Positions 25,729-33,985 of a stretch of 64,000 bases of DNA are shown here, in pieces (within the stretch, counting starts at the first letter, position 1; each line of letters begins with the position of its first letter). The stretch spans positions 162,850 to 226,849 of the forward strand of contig DATKDP010000056.1 of assembly GCA_035546335.1 (NCBI GenBank), written 5' to 3'. Made by a program: the position numbers and the translations under genes. Source of the DNA: DATKDP01 sp035546335. GTDB taxonomy: Bacteria > Acidobacteriota > Thermoanaerobaculia > Gp7-AA8. Below the pieces are notes generated by a model. It saw only the letters and a list, made by a program, of their open reading frames with translations. It was not told where the DNA came from and did not search any database.

Positions 25729-25845
25729 CGAGCCGCCGCTCGCTATTTCATCACGGATTCTGCTCGATTACGATTCGGCTTCGAGTGCTATCCTCCATGA
25801 GGCTCGAACACGCTCGCGTGCTTTCTCCATTCTGAGCGAGGTGGA

Positions 25846-25872
25846 AGGGAGGACGTGAGCGAAGGATGACGG
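25846..25872 (+). repeat. Partial copy of the GTGAGCGAAGGATGACGG repeat
   Basis: The words GGACGTGAGCGAAGGATGACGGCAAGG match the right arm of the repeat at 27.6-27.8 kb. The copy is truncated and lies upstream of ndh. Confidence 0.4.
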
Positions 25873-25943
25873 CAAGGACCCATGTTTCAGAAGCCCGGGA
25901 CGCCAGATGTGGCGAAGAGCGAGCCGATCGGAGGAACCACCCG

Positions 25944-27215
25944 ATGGAACCGAGCCGCCCGCACGTCGTCATTCTGGGAGCCGGCTTCGGCGGACTCTAC
26001 GCCGCTCGAGCTCTTTACAAGGCTCCGGTTCGCCTCACAATCATCGACCGGCAGAATCATCACCTCTTCCAGCCGCTCCTCTATCAGGTGGCAACCGCAG
26101 CTCTCAACCCCTCGGATATCGCAGCACCGATCCGATCGATTCTGCGCCGGCAGGAAAACGCCGCCGTCATCCTCGGCAGCGCCCGATCGATCGACCGTGA
26201 AAGCAGGAAGGTCATTCTCGCGGAGGGTGAAGTCGCCTTCGACTACCTGATCGTCGCTACCGGCGCAACACACTCCTACTTCGGAAACGAAGAGTGGGCG
26301 GAGCACGCTCCCGGACTCAAGAGCATCGACGATGCACTCGAGATCCGTCGTCGCATCCTGCTCGCCTACGAGGCGGCGGAGCGCGAGATGAACGAGGAAC
26401 TGCAGAAGGAATGGATGACGTTCGTCGTCATCGGCGGAGGACCGACCGGCGTCGAGCTGGCGGGTGCACTCGCCGAGATCGCCCGGCATACCTTTCCGCG
26501 TGACTTTCGTCGCATCGACACTCGAAGCGCCCGCATCATCCTCCTTGAAGGTCTGCCCCGGCTGCTCAACACGTATCCAGAGGACCTTTCCGAGAAGGCG
26601 CGCCGGCAGCTCGAGCGGATCGGCGTCGAGGTGCGCATCGGAACGAAGGTCACGTCGATCGACTCGCGAAGTGTCGTCGCCGGAGCCGAGCGCATTGCCA
26701 CGCGAACGAAGATCTGGGCGGCCGGCGTGCAGGCATCTCCACTCGTCCGATCCCTGGAAGTTCCTCTCGATCGCGCGGGACGCGTGCTCGTAGAGACCGA
26801 TCTGACGATTCCCGGCAGCCGCGAGATCTTCGTCATCGGTGATCTCGCGGCCGTCCGCCATGGCGAGTCGTTCGTTCCGGGTGTGGCACCCGCGGCGATC
26901 CAGGAAGGAAGGCATGCGGCGATGAACGTCGTCAAGGCGATCGACGGAGATGCGATGGCGCCGTTCGTCTACCACGACAAGGGATCGCTCGCAACCATCG
27001 GGCGGGCATCCGCTGTAGCCGATCTCGGCTGGCTGAAGCTCAGCGGCCCGATCGCCTGGGTGACGTGGATCATGATTCACATCGCAACTCTGATCGGATA
27101 TCGGAATCGGCTGCTGGTCCTGCTTCAGTGGGCCTGGTCGTGGGCGACGTTCCAGCGCGGAGCCCGGTTGATCACCGGAAGGCCGACTCCGCTTCCGGAC
27201 GAGGAGCGCGATTGA
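25944..27215 (+). CDS. ndh: Type II NADH dehydrogenase
   Basis: This 423-residue FAD protein has two Rossmann folds: VVILGAGFGGLYAARAL near the N terminus for FAD and FVVIGGGPTGVELAGALAEIA for NADH. IFVIGDLAA is the FAD-binding second motif. The C-terminal region WVTWIMIHIATLIGYRNRLL plus the following Trp-rich helix is the amphipathic membrane anchor of NDH-2. It passes electrons from NADH to quinone without pumping protons. The ATG at 25944 is preceded by GGAGG with a 9-base spacer; an upstream open frame to 25866 overlaps repeat sequence. Confidence 0.93.
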   Translation: MEPSRPHVVILGAGFGGLYAARALYKAPVRLTIIDRQNHHLFQPLLYQVATAALNPSDIAAPIRSILRRQENAAVILGSARSIDRESRKVILAEGEVAFDYLIVATGATHSYFGNEEWAEHAPGLKSIDDALEIRRRILLAYEAAEREMNEELQKEWMTFVVIGGGPTGVELAGALAEIARHTFPRDFRRIDTRSARIILLEGLPRLLNTYPEDLSEKARRQLERIGVEVRIGTKVTSIDSRSVVAGAERIATRTKIWAAGVQASPLVRSLEVPLDRAGRVLVETDLTIPGSREIFVIGDLAAVRHGESFVPGVAPAAIQEGRHAAMNVVKAIDGDAMAPFVYHDKGSLATIGRASAVADLGWLKLSGPIAWVTWIMIHIATLIGYRNRLLVLLQWAWSWATFQRGARLITGRPTPLPDEERD

Positions 27216-27273
27216 TGGCGCGCGGGATGCAGGGACACTTCCGGAATCAAATCCGTAGTGGGAGCGGAATCAC

Positions 27274-27468
27274 ATGCCTGCGGAAGATTGCCGTTGCGGT
27301 CATCGATACGCGAATCACACCTGGTTTCCGGATCGCTACCCATGTCTCGCCTGCTCATGCGACTGCTTCGATCCCCGCGTCATGCTCCTGATCGAGCGCG
27401 CGAGGGAGCCACGGAGGCTGAGGACCTCGACGCCCAAGCCAGCACAGCAGCAGACCGCCCGAGTCTGA
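27274..27468 (+). CDS. Small Cys/His-rich protein
   Basis: This is a 64-residue frame beginning MPAEDCRCGHRYANHTWF with six Cys and two His in the first 31 residues: CRCGH, H, then CLACSCDC. The spacing suggests a metal-binding finger. The C-terminal half is basic and low in structure. GGGAG lies about 11 bases upstream of the ATG. It follows ndh by 58 bases. I do not recognise a named family; the short basic tail could be partly spurious. Confidence 0.5.
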   Translation: MPAEDCRCGHRYANHTWFPDRYPCLACSCDCFDPRVMLLIERAREPRRLRTSTPKPAQQQTARV

Positions 27469-27598
27469 CTGGCATTCGCCGAGGTCATTCTTGCCTCGTC
27501 ACCCGATGTCGACTAGAAGAAATTTCCGATCCATATCACTGCTTCGTCCCGCATCCGCTCGCACCGTCGTCATCCGCGGATGGCGGGTGTGAGCCACT

Positions 27599-27794
27599 GT
27601 CATCCTGAGCCGAGGGGGAAGGGCGGGTGTGAGCGAAGGATCTGCGATCGGCAACTGTCTAAGAACGCAGATCCTTCGCTAACACCCTCCGCGCCTCCTC
27701 GCTCAGGATGACGGCCCCGGCGATCGGCAACTGTCCAGGAACGCAGATCCTTCGCTCACGCCCTCCCACGCCTCCTCGCTCAGGATGACGGCCA
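27599..27794. repeat. Tandem and inverted copies of a 75-bp interspersed repeat
   Basis: Two direct units of about 75 bp (27644-27719 and 27720-27794) share GCGATCGGCAACTGTC, GAACGCAGATCCTTCGCT and 'GCCTCCTCGCTCAGGATGACGG'. They are preceded at 27599-27645 by an inverted partial unit, GTCATCCTGAGC to GTGAGCGAAGGATCTGC. The gap 27469-27844 holds this repeat and no gene that I can support. Confidence 0.75.
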
Positions 27795-27844
27795 GGATCA
27801 CGACCAGGCCGGCGGCCACGCGCCGGTTCGGGATGATCTCGTAC

Positions 27845-29908
27845 TCACTCGACCACGAACGGGAGTGCATTCGACACCGTATAGCCGTTGTCGAGCCGTA
27901 CCTCGTACGTCCCCGGCCGATCCAGAAAGCCGGCCGGCATGACCGCGCTCAGCAGTGCCGCGCTCCCGAACACGGAAGGAAGCCCGAATCCGTTCAGCGT
28001 CACACGCGTTCCGGGATCCGCACCGAGGCAGCGGGCGATGAACGCGGAACGGCCGTCCGGCTGGACGTTGAATGGCTCGCCTACCGTCGCCACGGACGGC
28101 TGCACGGCGAGAAGGACGAGAGGAACCGACGGAAAGCGATCTCTTTTCAGGATCGGAACTCCCACCGACGGATGCGAGATGCCGCAGCCTCGATAGCGCG
28201 CATCGGCGAGGATGCTCGCAGCCGCTTCATGACTGTCGAGCGGCAGAACCCCCCGCGACGAAACGTCGAAATGAAGGAGCCGCTCGCTGTAGCGATGCAG
28301 TTCCCGGTAGGCGACGTTCGAGACCAGTCCCTCGTCTTCCACGGCCATTCTCGCCGTGACGACGTCCGCCCGCAGGCCGGGCATCCCGAGTCGGAGCCTG
28401 AGGGCCGCCTCCAGATCCCACGGAGCATCGAAGACGATGGCCGGCCCGGCATAGGGACAGAAGCCGCCCACGATGAGCGTGCTTCCCGGTTCGAGGGGAA
28501 GGCGTGCCGACTCGATCGCCTGCAACACCGTCTCGGCCTGGTCCCGCGCGTCGATCCAGAAGACCGAGATCGCGAGAGTGGTCATCAGTCCGAAGGCGCA
28601 GACTGCGGCAACGGTTGCAGCGAAGAAGAGCGCTCGCAGCCGCGATGCGAGCGATGATGCGACCAGGGCCAGCGTCGCCGCGAAGACGAGCGCCGCTCCG
28701 AACGCAGCGGCCATGGCCGTGCGGTTTCCTACGCCCGTGGGGGTGTGCATCACGCCTCGGTTGAACAGGAAGACGGCGTAGCCGAACAGAAAGATCAGAA
28801 GCCCGACGGCGATGAGCAGGAGCAGCGTCGACCGGGGTGGCAGCACGTGCTGGCTGGCCGCGAGCCAGAGCCCCGCGACGATGGCAGCCAGGACGACGAG
28901 CAGTGCGATCAGATTCGCCGGACGAAACCGCGCCGCCTGCCAGGCGTCGGCGGCGCTCTCCGGAAGCAGGACTCCATACAGGCCGAATCCGACCACGAAT
29001 GCTCGCCGGAGCGCGAGTCCGTGCGACGCGGGATGATGATCGGTTCCGAGCGCGTGCCGCGCATTCTCGACCGCCTGCGAAGCGAAGCTCCCCGATCCGC
29101 TCACGCGCTCGGAAACGGTGGCTTTCGACGCCAGAACGCCCATCGCAAGCATGAGCACCACGACAGAGCAGGCAAACGCTGGCTTCACGCTTTGCTCTGC
29201 AGATCGTGGTTCCCTCCGCCTGCTCGCGATCCAGACCAGTCCCGGGCCCAGGAGCGCCAGGGGGAGTGCAGTCTCGTACGAGAAGCCCGAAAGGACGATC
29301 GAGACTCCGGCGATCACGAAGAAGATCGTCCTGTGCCGCACCGGCCGGAGCAGCCTCAGAATACAGTAGACGCTGAGGAGGTAGAACGCCATCGACGCCG
29401 GCACCTGGATCGCGGCGATCCAGAAGCGGTCGGTCGAATAATGGGGAAGGAGCAGATAGATCAGCGCGGTCGCCAGCGAGAACGCTCGCGAACCTGTCAG
29501 TTCCTCCAGGACCATCCACGCGAGCAGCCCTGTGACCACCAGGAGCAGAGCAATGACGAGGTGATAGCCGAACGGCTCCATGCCGAAAAGTTTGTAGGGA
29601 ACGGCGAGCAGAATCCCCTGGACGAATCGAAGATCCTTCCCCGCGCGCGTCTCGAGAAGTGTCGAGACCAGATCGCTGATCGACTCGCCGCTCCCATACC
29701 GCATCGCAGCGAGGAAGCTCCAGTCGTCGCCGTAGAATCCGAGCTTCGCTACGTACGGCACAACCGAGGCGAGGATCACACAAACGAGAAAGGGCGCGGC
29801 GAACCGGCGTTGGCGTCCGGTACTCGATCCCGAGCCCGCCGTCGTTCGATTCGACGGAGCCCCGGGGACGGGCGATCGAGGCATCTCCTGCAACTCGCTT
29901 CCATCCAT
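27845..29908 (-). CDS. Polytopic GT-C-like membrane protein with C-terminal IPT/TIG-like domain
   Basis: This protein of about 687 residues has ten to twelve hydrophobic helices between residues 38 and 460. An early loop with YGDDWSFLAAMRYG resembles the acidic loop of membrane glycosyltransferases of the GT-C fold. A periplasmic-type region (460-595) follows, and the last 90 residues form a domain with VGEPFNVQPDGRSAFIARC and ending SNALPFVVE. That last domain recurs on two other proteins of this locus. Start is ATG 29908, directly preceded by an in-frame GTG; no clear ribosome binding site. It is likely to modify or polymerise a lipid-linked glycan; donor and acceptor are unknown. Confidence 0.7.
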   Translation of the reverse strand: MDGSELQEMPRSPVPGAPSNRTTAGSGSSTGRQRRFAAPFLVCVILASVVPYVAKLGFYGDDWSFLAAMRYGSGESISDLVSTLLETRAGKDLRFVQGILLAVPYKLFGMEPFGYHLVIALLLVVTGLLAWMVLEELTGSRAFSLATALIYLLLPHYSTDRFWIAAIQVPASMAFYLLSVYCILRLLRPVRHRTIFFVIAGVSIVLSGFSYETALPLALLGPGLVWIASRRREPRSAEQSVKPAFACSVVVLMLAMGVLASKATVSERVSGSGSFASQAVENARHALGTDHHPASHGLALRRAFVVGFGLYGVLLPESAADAWQAARFRPANLIALLVVLAAIVAGLWLAASQHVLPPRSTLLLLIAVGLLIFLFGYAVFLFNRGVMHTPTGVGNRTAMAAAFGAALVFAATLALVASSLASRLRALFFAATVAAVCAFGLMTTLAISVFWIDARDQAETVLQAIESARLPLEPGSTLIVGGFCPYAGPAIVFDAPWDLEAALRLRLGMPGLRADVVTARMAVEDEGLVSNVAYRELHRYSERLLHFDVSSRGVLPLDSHEAAASILADARYRGCGISHPSVGVPILKRDRFPSVPLVLLAVQPSVATVGEPFNVQPDGRSAFIARCLGADPGTRVTLNGFGLPSVFGSAALLSAVMPAGFLDRPGTYEVRLDNGYTVSNALPFVVE

Positions 29909-29930
29909 CACGCTTCAACCCGAAACGGCA

Positions 29931-30152
29931 TCACGTTCGATGCGCCGCTGAATCCACGGCCATCATCCTCGCGACTTCCGTCATCGCTCCGCCGGAAATC
30001 GCCGCGATCCAACCCGCCAACCGCTGCCAGAACGCCGTCCCGCCGATGCTCCCGCTCGTCACATAGAACAGAGCGGGCATTCCGGCATCGTTCAGAAGGG
30101 GGGCGGCATTGTGGAGGTTGTCCGCGTATCCGTCCGTCAGGAAGTCGCGATG
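29931..30152 (-). pseudogene. Relic of a polysaccharide deacetylase (NodB-like)
   Basis: The minus-strand frame reads HRDFLTDGYADNLHNAAPLL, then NDAGMPALFYVTSGSIGG. This matches the NodB pattern TFDDGYxDNxxNxxPLLxxxGxPATFFVTxG but lacks the Phe-Asp of the TFDDGY metal motif. A stop codon lies directly upstream of the fragment and another only 73 codons later, so both ends are lost. The remaining gap (30153-30295) shows nothing else recognisable. Loss of the catalytic Asp pair means it cannot be active. Confidence 0.7.
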
Positions 30153-30295
30153 TCATTCACATTCCGTTGCGGCGCAGCGATTAGAGCGGCAAAGTATCGC
30201 GGCCGGGTCCGAACTCCCAAAGCGGATCAACAGAAATCGCACGGGCGCTCGGTCGGGGGGCTCATGGCACGCTCGGTTCGTGGGTGGCGAGCATT

Positions 30296-33200
30296 TCAGG
30301 CTCGCTTGTGGGGAACCCACCGCTTTCTCCATTTTGCTTCGAAGAGGGCGCGGTTCCGCTGGAAAAGATGCTGGTACTCGTCGGGATCCATCTTCGAGAA
30401 CGACGCCTTCATCCAGTGATGAACGAAAGCATCGCGAGCGCACACCACGCGGAGTCCGGCCTGGCGGACTCGATGCGCGTAGTCGTCGTCCTCGAACATG
30501 CCGATTCCGAACTGCTCGTCGAGGAACCCCACCTTCTCGAACACATCACGACGCATGGCGATACAGAACATCGCCAGCATGGAAATGTCGAAGACCTCGC
30601 CGTCGTGTCTGCGCACGTATTCTTCGATCCAGGGCCGCATGGTCTCCACATCGGTGTATTCGATGTCGACCATCGCTTCGTTTCCGATCGCATTGGTCGA
30701 AGGACCGATCAGCCCGATATCGGGCTCGCGGTGGAGGTGGCGGATCAGCGCGGAGAGCCACCCACGAGAGAGGACCGTATCGTTGTTGAGCAGAACGATG
30801 TACTCACCGCTCGCCAGCATCATCGCCTGATTGTTGGCCGCTGCGAAGCCGCTGTTTCGGTTGTTGAGGATCACCGTGAGGTTGCGATAGGACGAGCTGA
30901 TGCCACGTAGATACTCTACCGTGCCATCGCTCGAGGCGTTGTCGACCACGAACACCTCGAAATTGGGCCAATCCATCGTGGCGTAGAGAGTCTCGAGGCA
31001 CTTCCTGTTCATCTCGAGATTGTTGTAGGTGACGACGATGATCGAGGCCCGCGGAAACGACTCGTCGACCTTCGGGGCCATCGCTCGGTAGCGCGAAGCC
31101 CAGGTGTTCTGGCTGGCGAACTGGCGACGCTTCTCGATGACCGCCGGATCACGCTCTTCGAGAGCATTCCGGATCTCCTCCGCGAACTCTCGCGGGCCGG
31201 ACGCCAGCCGCACGAGCGGCGCAAGAGCCTCGACTTCGGGAATCGGAACCGAGACCACCGGCTTGCCGGCCGCCAGCATCTCGTAGACCTTGACCGGATT
31301 CGTCGCCTCGGTCAATGGAATCCGTTTGAACGGAATGATGGCGACGTCGAATTTGGCGAGCCAATCAGGGATCTCCTCGTAGTGCTTCTCTCCCAGGAGC
31401 GAAACGTTGGGGAGCCGCGACAGACGGGAGGTATCGGCCAAATGTGTGGAGCCGACGAGAATGAAGTCCCAATGGGGGCTGCTCTCCGCGATGTCCGCGA
31501 CGAGCTCGCTGTCGAACCAATCGGCGATCGCGCCGTAATAGCCGATCACAGGTCGCTGGTTCATTTCCGAGCGTACCGCAGCGGCGAAACGATCGAACTC
31601 GCACCCATTTCTCACCAGAATGACTTTGTTGTTGTGAGTGCGAGCCCGCTCTTCGAGGAATGCCGACGAGGTGACGACCAGATCGGCCTTCGTCAACAGC
31701 TCGCGCTCAAAGCGAGGTGTCGCCGAGGTGCTGGTCGAGAATCCGCTGTGATGATCCATGCAGTCATAAACGAGAGGCCAGGAAAGCTCTTCGCGGGCCA
31801 TCGAGGCGACCGGCGTCCAGAACGGGAGTTGAACGACGGAGATCGCCGCGTTGACGGAAAGGTCACGGCGAAGCGCGTCGACGGAGCTGAATAGCGCTTT
31901 CGTTTCGCCCTTCGAAAGGCTGTCCTTGTAGATATTCTTCGCCGGGCCGCGCAACGATACTTCACAGACTCCATCTCCCAGATCTCGCAACTCGAATGGT
32001 CGCCCCGAGGACCGGAAGCGCTGCGAGACGTAAAACACCCGGTGCCCGGCTGCCGCGAACTGACGCATCAACTGCTGAGGGCGCTGGAAACGGAAGTCCC
32101 AGTCGATGATCGGAAAACAGAGGACGTCGTGCCGGTTCTCGGCGCGCAACGAGGCCGACTTCAGTGTGCCTTCCGTAGTGAAGGGAACGACGTTGCTCCT
32201 GGCCACGGCATCGTCCGCCGGCGGCAGAATCTGAATCGATCCGGGCATTGCGCGGGTAAAACTCTCCTCCCGGCGCGGCAGGAGCGGAATCACCTTTCCG
32301 CAGGAAGGACAACTGAGAATCAACGAGGAGGGGTCGACGGACAGCCCATGCCGGCGTGCTGCTCCGAACAGGCTCAGGACCCGCCAGTACGCATGTCCGG
32401 CTTTCCAGAGTTTGGAGTGGTAAATCGCAAGAAGCTGCCCGCGGGCCGTGCCGAGATCCAGCTCCCCACGATAGAGGGCGCTCCTTACTGTTTCGAGAGC
32501 ATGAGCATGATCTCGAGTGAGCCGGGCGACGAGCTGCTCCTGCTCGGCTGCGTAGTTTCTCGCGAGCTCCGCCACGACCGTCTCATGCTCGGCATTCTTC
32601 TGGGTGAGGATCTGTCGGAGCTCTTTCAATTCCGTCTGAAGCAGCTCCGTTTCGCGCATCGACTCCTGCCGCAGCAGCTCCGCCTCGCGCATCGACTCCT
32701 GCCGCACAAGCTCTGTTTCGCGCATCGACTCCTGCCGCAGCAGTTCCGCCTCGCGCATCGACTCCTGCTGCAACAGTTCCCTCTCGCGCATCGACTCCTG
32801 GCGTAGAAGCTCCAGCTCGGCCTTTGTCGCGGCGAGCTCCTCTCTGAAGCGGGCGTTGTCGAGTCTCAGCCTGGCGGCGTCCTCCAGAGCGCTCTCCGCC
32901 TGAGCCCGGAACGAGGCAATCTCTTCAGCCGTCCGTAGTCTGTCCGACTGCCGAGCCGCTGTCGTCTCTTCCAGCTTCTCCCGGAGATCGCGGACGCTCG
33001 AATCGCGTTCGGTCACCTCCGTTCGCAATTGCTCCCGCTGGAGATTCATTCGCGATTCGATGGACTCGACGATTCTCCGATGCTCTTCCGCCTCGAGGTG
33101 CCCTTCGCAAACGCCCCTCTCATCGAGGGCCACTCGCAGAAGCAAGGCCTCAGCGCGCGCTGCATCACGCTCGGCGAGCGCCTCTTCCACCCGCTGTCTG

Positions 33201-33895
33201 GTCAAAGTCAGCACACCCACGGACACCGGAACGGCGGAGAGGATGAACTGATACGTTCGGGCTTCGGGATCGGAGGCGATCGCGTTCCAGACGACCTGCG
33301 GAATCAGAGAGCGATCGACCGGCAGCTCGGTTCCGTCGATGTCCGCCTCTCTTCTCTCCAGCCGGGCCATTAGGAATCCGGCATCGGCAAAGAGCTGCTC
33401 CATCGAGTCGCGCGTGAAGAATCTGAGATGGGTTCGATCGAGAAGTCCGGTCTCGGAGTATGGAAAGCGGCCGGCGAAGAGCGACAGCCTGACGCTGCCG
33501 TGGCCGATGTTGGGAATCGAGGCCACGACGCTCCCATCCGGTGTCAGGAATGGGCGCAGCCGGCGCAGCAGGGCAAGAGGGTCCTTCAGGTGCTCGAGGA
33601 CGTCCGCCGCGAGAATGACGTCGAAGCGCTCCTCCCCTAGTTCCCTTTCCCAGTCGATGCGCTCGCAATCACCGGTGATGATCCGATCGCAAACCTCAGC
33701 CGCCTGCGCTGCGGCCGCCAGGTCCATCTCGACGCCCGTGACCCGGCATCCGCGCTCCCGCAGGACACGCGACATGTACCCCGTCGAGCATCCCAGTTCG
33801 AGAACGTTTTTTCCCGGCCCAACAAGCCTCACGACCCGGGCATGCGTGGTGTCGGACTCGATATCGATCTCCGCCTCGTATCGGTTTACCTCCAT
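30296..33895 (-). CDS. Giant fusion: SAM methyltransferase, coiled coil, GT4-like and GT2 glycosyltransferase
   Basis: This 1199-residue protein begins with a class I methyltransferase (1-215; VLELGCSTGYMSRVLRERG and DVILAADVLEHLKDP). A long coiled coil (about 225-490) contains five 11-residue repeats. A linker with LSCPSCGK (CxxC, near 530) leads to a GT4-like unit (about 590-935; DWDFRFQRPQQLM, IGYYGAIADW and 'IPLTEATNPVKVYEMLAAGK') and then a GT2 unit (about 945-1199; ASIIVVTYNNLEMN, VVDNASSDGTVEYL, LLNNDTV). The tail is closely similar to those at 36.0 and 50.2 kb. ATG 33895 has GGAGGGG upstream. It probably builds and caps or methylates a surface polysaccharide, acting at the cytoplasmic face. 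Confidence 0.88.
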   Translation of the reverse strand: MEVNRYEAEIDIESDTTHARVVRLVGPGKNVLELGCSTGYMSRVLRERGCRVTGVEMDLAAAAQAAEVCDRIITGDCERIDWERELGEERFDVILAADVLEHLKDPLALLRRLRPFLTPDGSVVASIPNIGHGSVRLSLFAGRFPYSETGLLDRTHLRFFTRDSMEQLFADAGFLMARLERREADIDGTELPVDRSLIPQVVWNAIASDPEARTYQFILSAVPVSVGVLTLTRQRVEEALAERDAARAEALLLRVALDERGVCEGHLEAEEHRRIVESIESRMNLQREQLRTEVTERDSSVRDLREKLEETTAARQSDRLRTAEEIASFRAQAESALEDAARLRLDNARFREELAATKAELELLRQESMRERELLQQESMREAELLRQESMRETELVRQESMREAELLRQESMRETELLQTELKELRQILTQKNAEHETVVAELARNYAAEQEQLVARLTRDHAHALETVRSALYRGELDLGTARGQLLAIYHSKLWKAGHAYWRVLSLFGAARRHGLSVDPSSLILSCPSCGKVIPLLPRREESFTRAMPGSIQILPPADDAVARSNVVPFTTEGTLKSASLRAENRHDVLCFPIIDWDFRFQRPQQLMRQFAAAGHRVFYVSQRFRSSGRPFELRDLGDGVCEVSLRGPAKNIYKDSLSKGETKALFSSVDALRRDLSVNAAISVVQLPFWTPVASMAREELSWPLVYDCMDHHSGFSTSTSATPRFERELLTKADLVVTSSAFLEERARTHNNKVILVRNGCEFDRFAAAVRSEMNQRPVIGYYGAIADWFDSELVADIAESSPHWDFILVGSTHLADTSRLSRLPNVSLLGEKHYEEIPDWLAKFDVAIIPFKRIPLTEATNPVKVYEMLAAGKPVVSVPIPEVEALAPLVRLASGPREFAEEIRNALEERDPAVIEKRRQFASQNTWASRYRAMAPKVDESFPRASIIVVTYNNLEMNRKCLETLYATMDWPNFEVFVVDNASSDGTVEYLRGISSSYRNLTVILNNRNSGFAAANNQAMMLASGEYIVLLNNDTVLSRGWLSALIRHLHREPDIGLIGPSTNAIGNEAMVDIEYTDVETMRPWIEEYVRRHDGEVFDISMLAMFCIAMRRDVFEKVGFLDEQFGIGMFEDDDYAHRVRQAGLRVVCARDAFVHHWMKASFSKMDPDEYQHLFQRNRALFEAKWRKRWVPHKRA
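32645..32809 (-). repeat. Five 33-bp in-frame tandem repeats (11-residue hendecads)
   Basis: The word CGCATCGACTCCTG recurs every 33 bases at 32655, 32688, 32721, 32754 and 32787. Each unit encodes ELLRQESMREA or a close variant. Eleven-residue periodicity fits a right-handed or straight coiled coil. Unit number could vary by slippage without breaking the frame. Confidence 0.85.
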
Positions 33896-33985
33896 TCGCC
33901 CCCCTCCCCTCCGGCACTGAATGAACGGCGGCACTCCGTATATCGATAGTCATGCCAGGCTTTTGGAATGCCGTGCAACCGAGAC

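Noticed and set aside
32645..32809. Possible CRISPR array
   Set aside because: The 33-bp units are contiguous with no unique spacers and encode an in-frame protein repeat.
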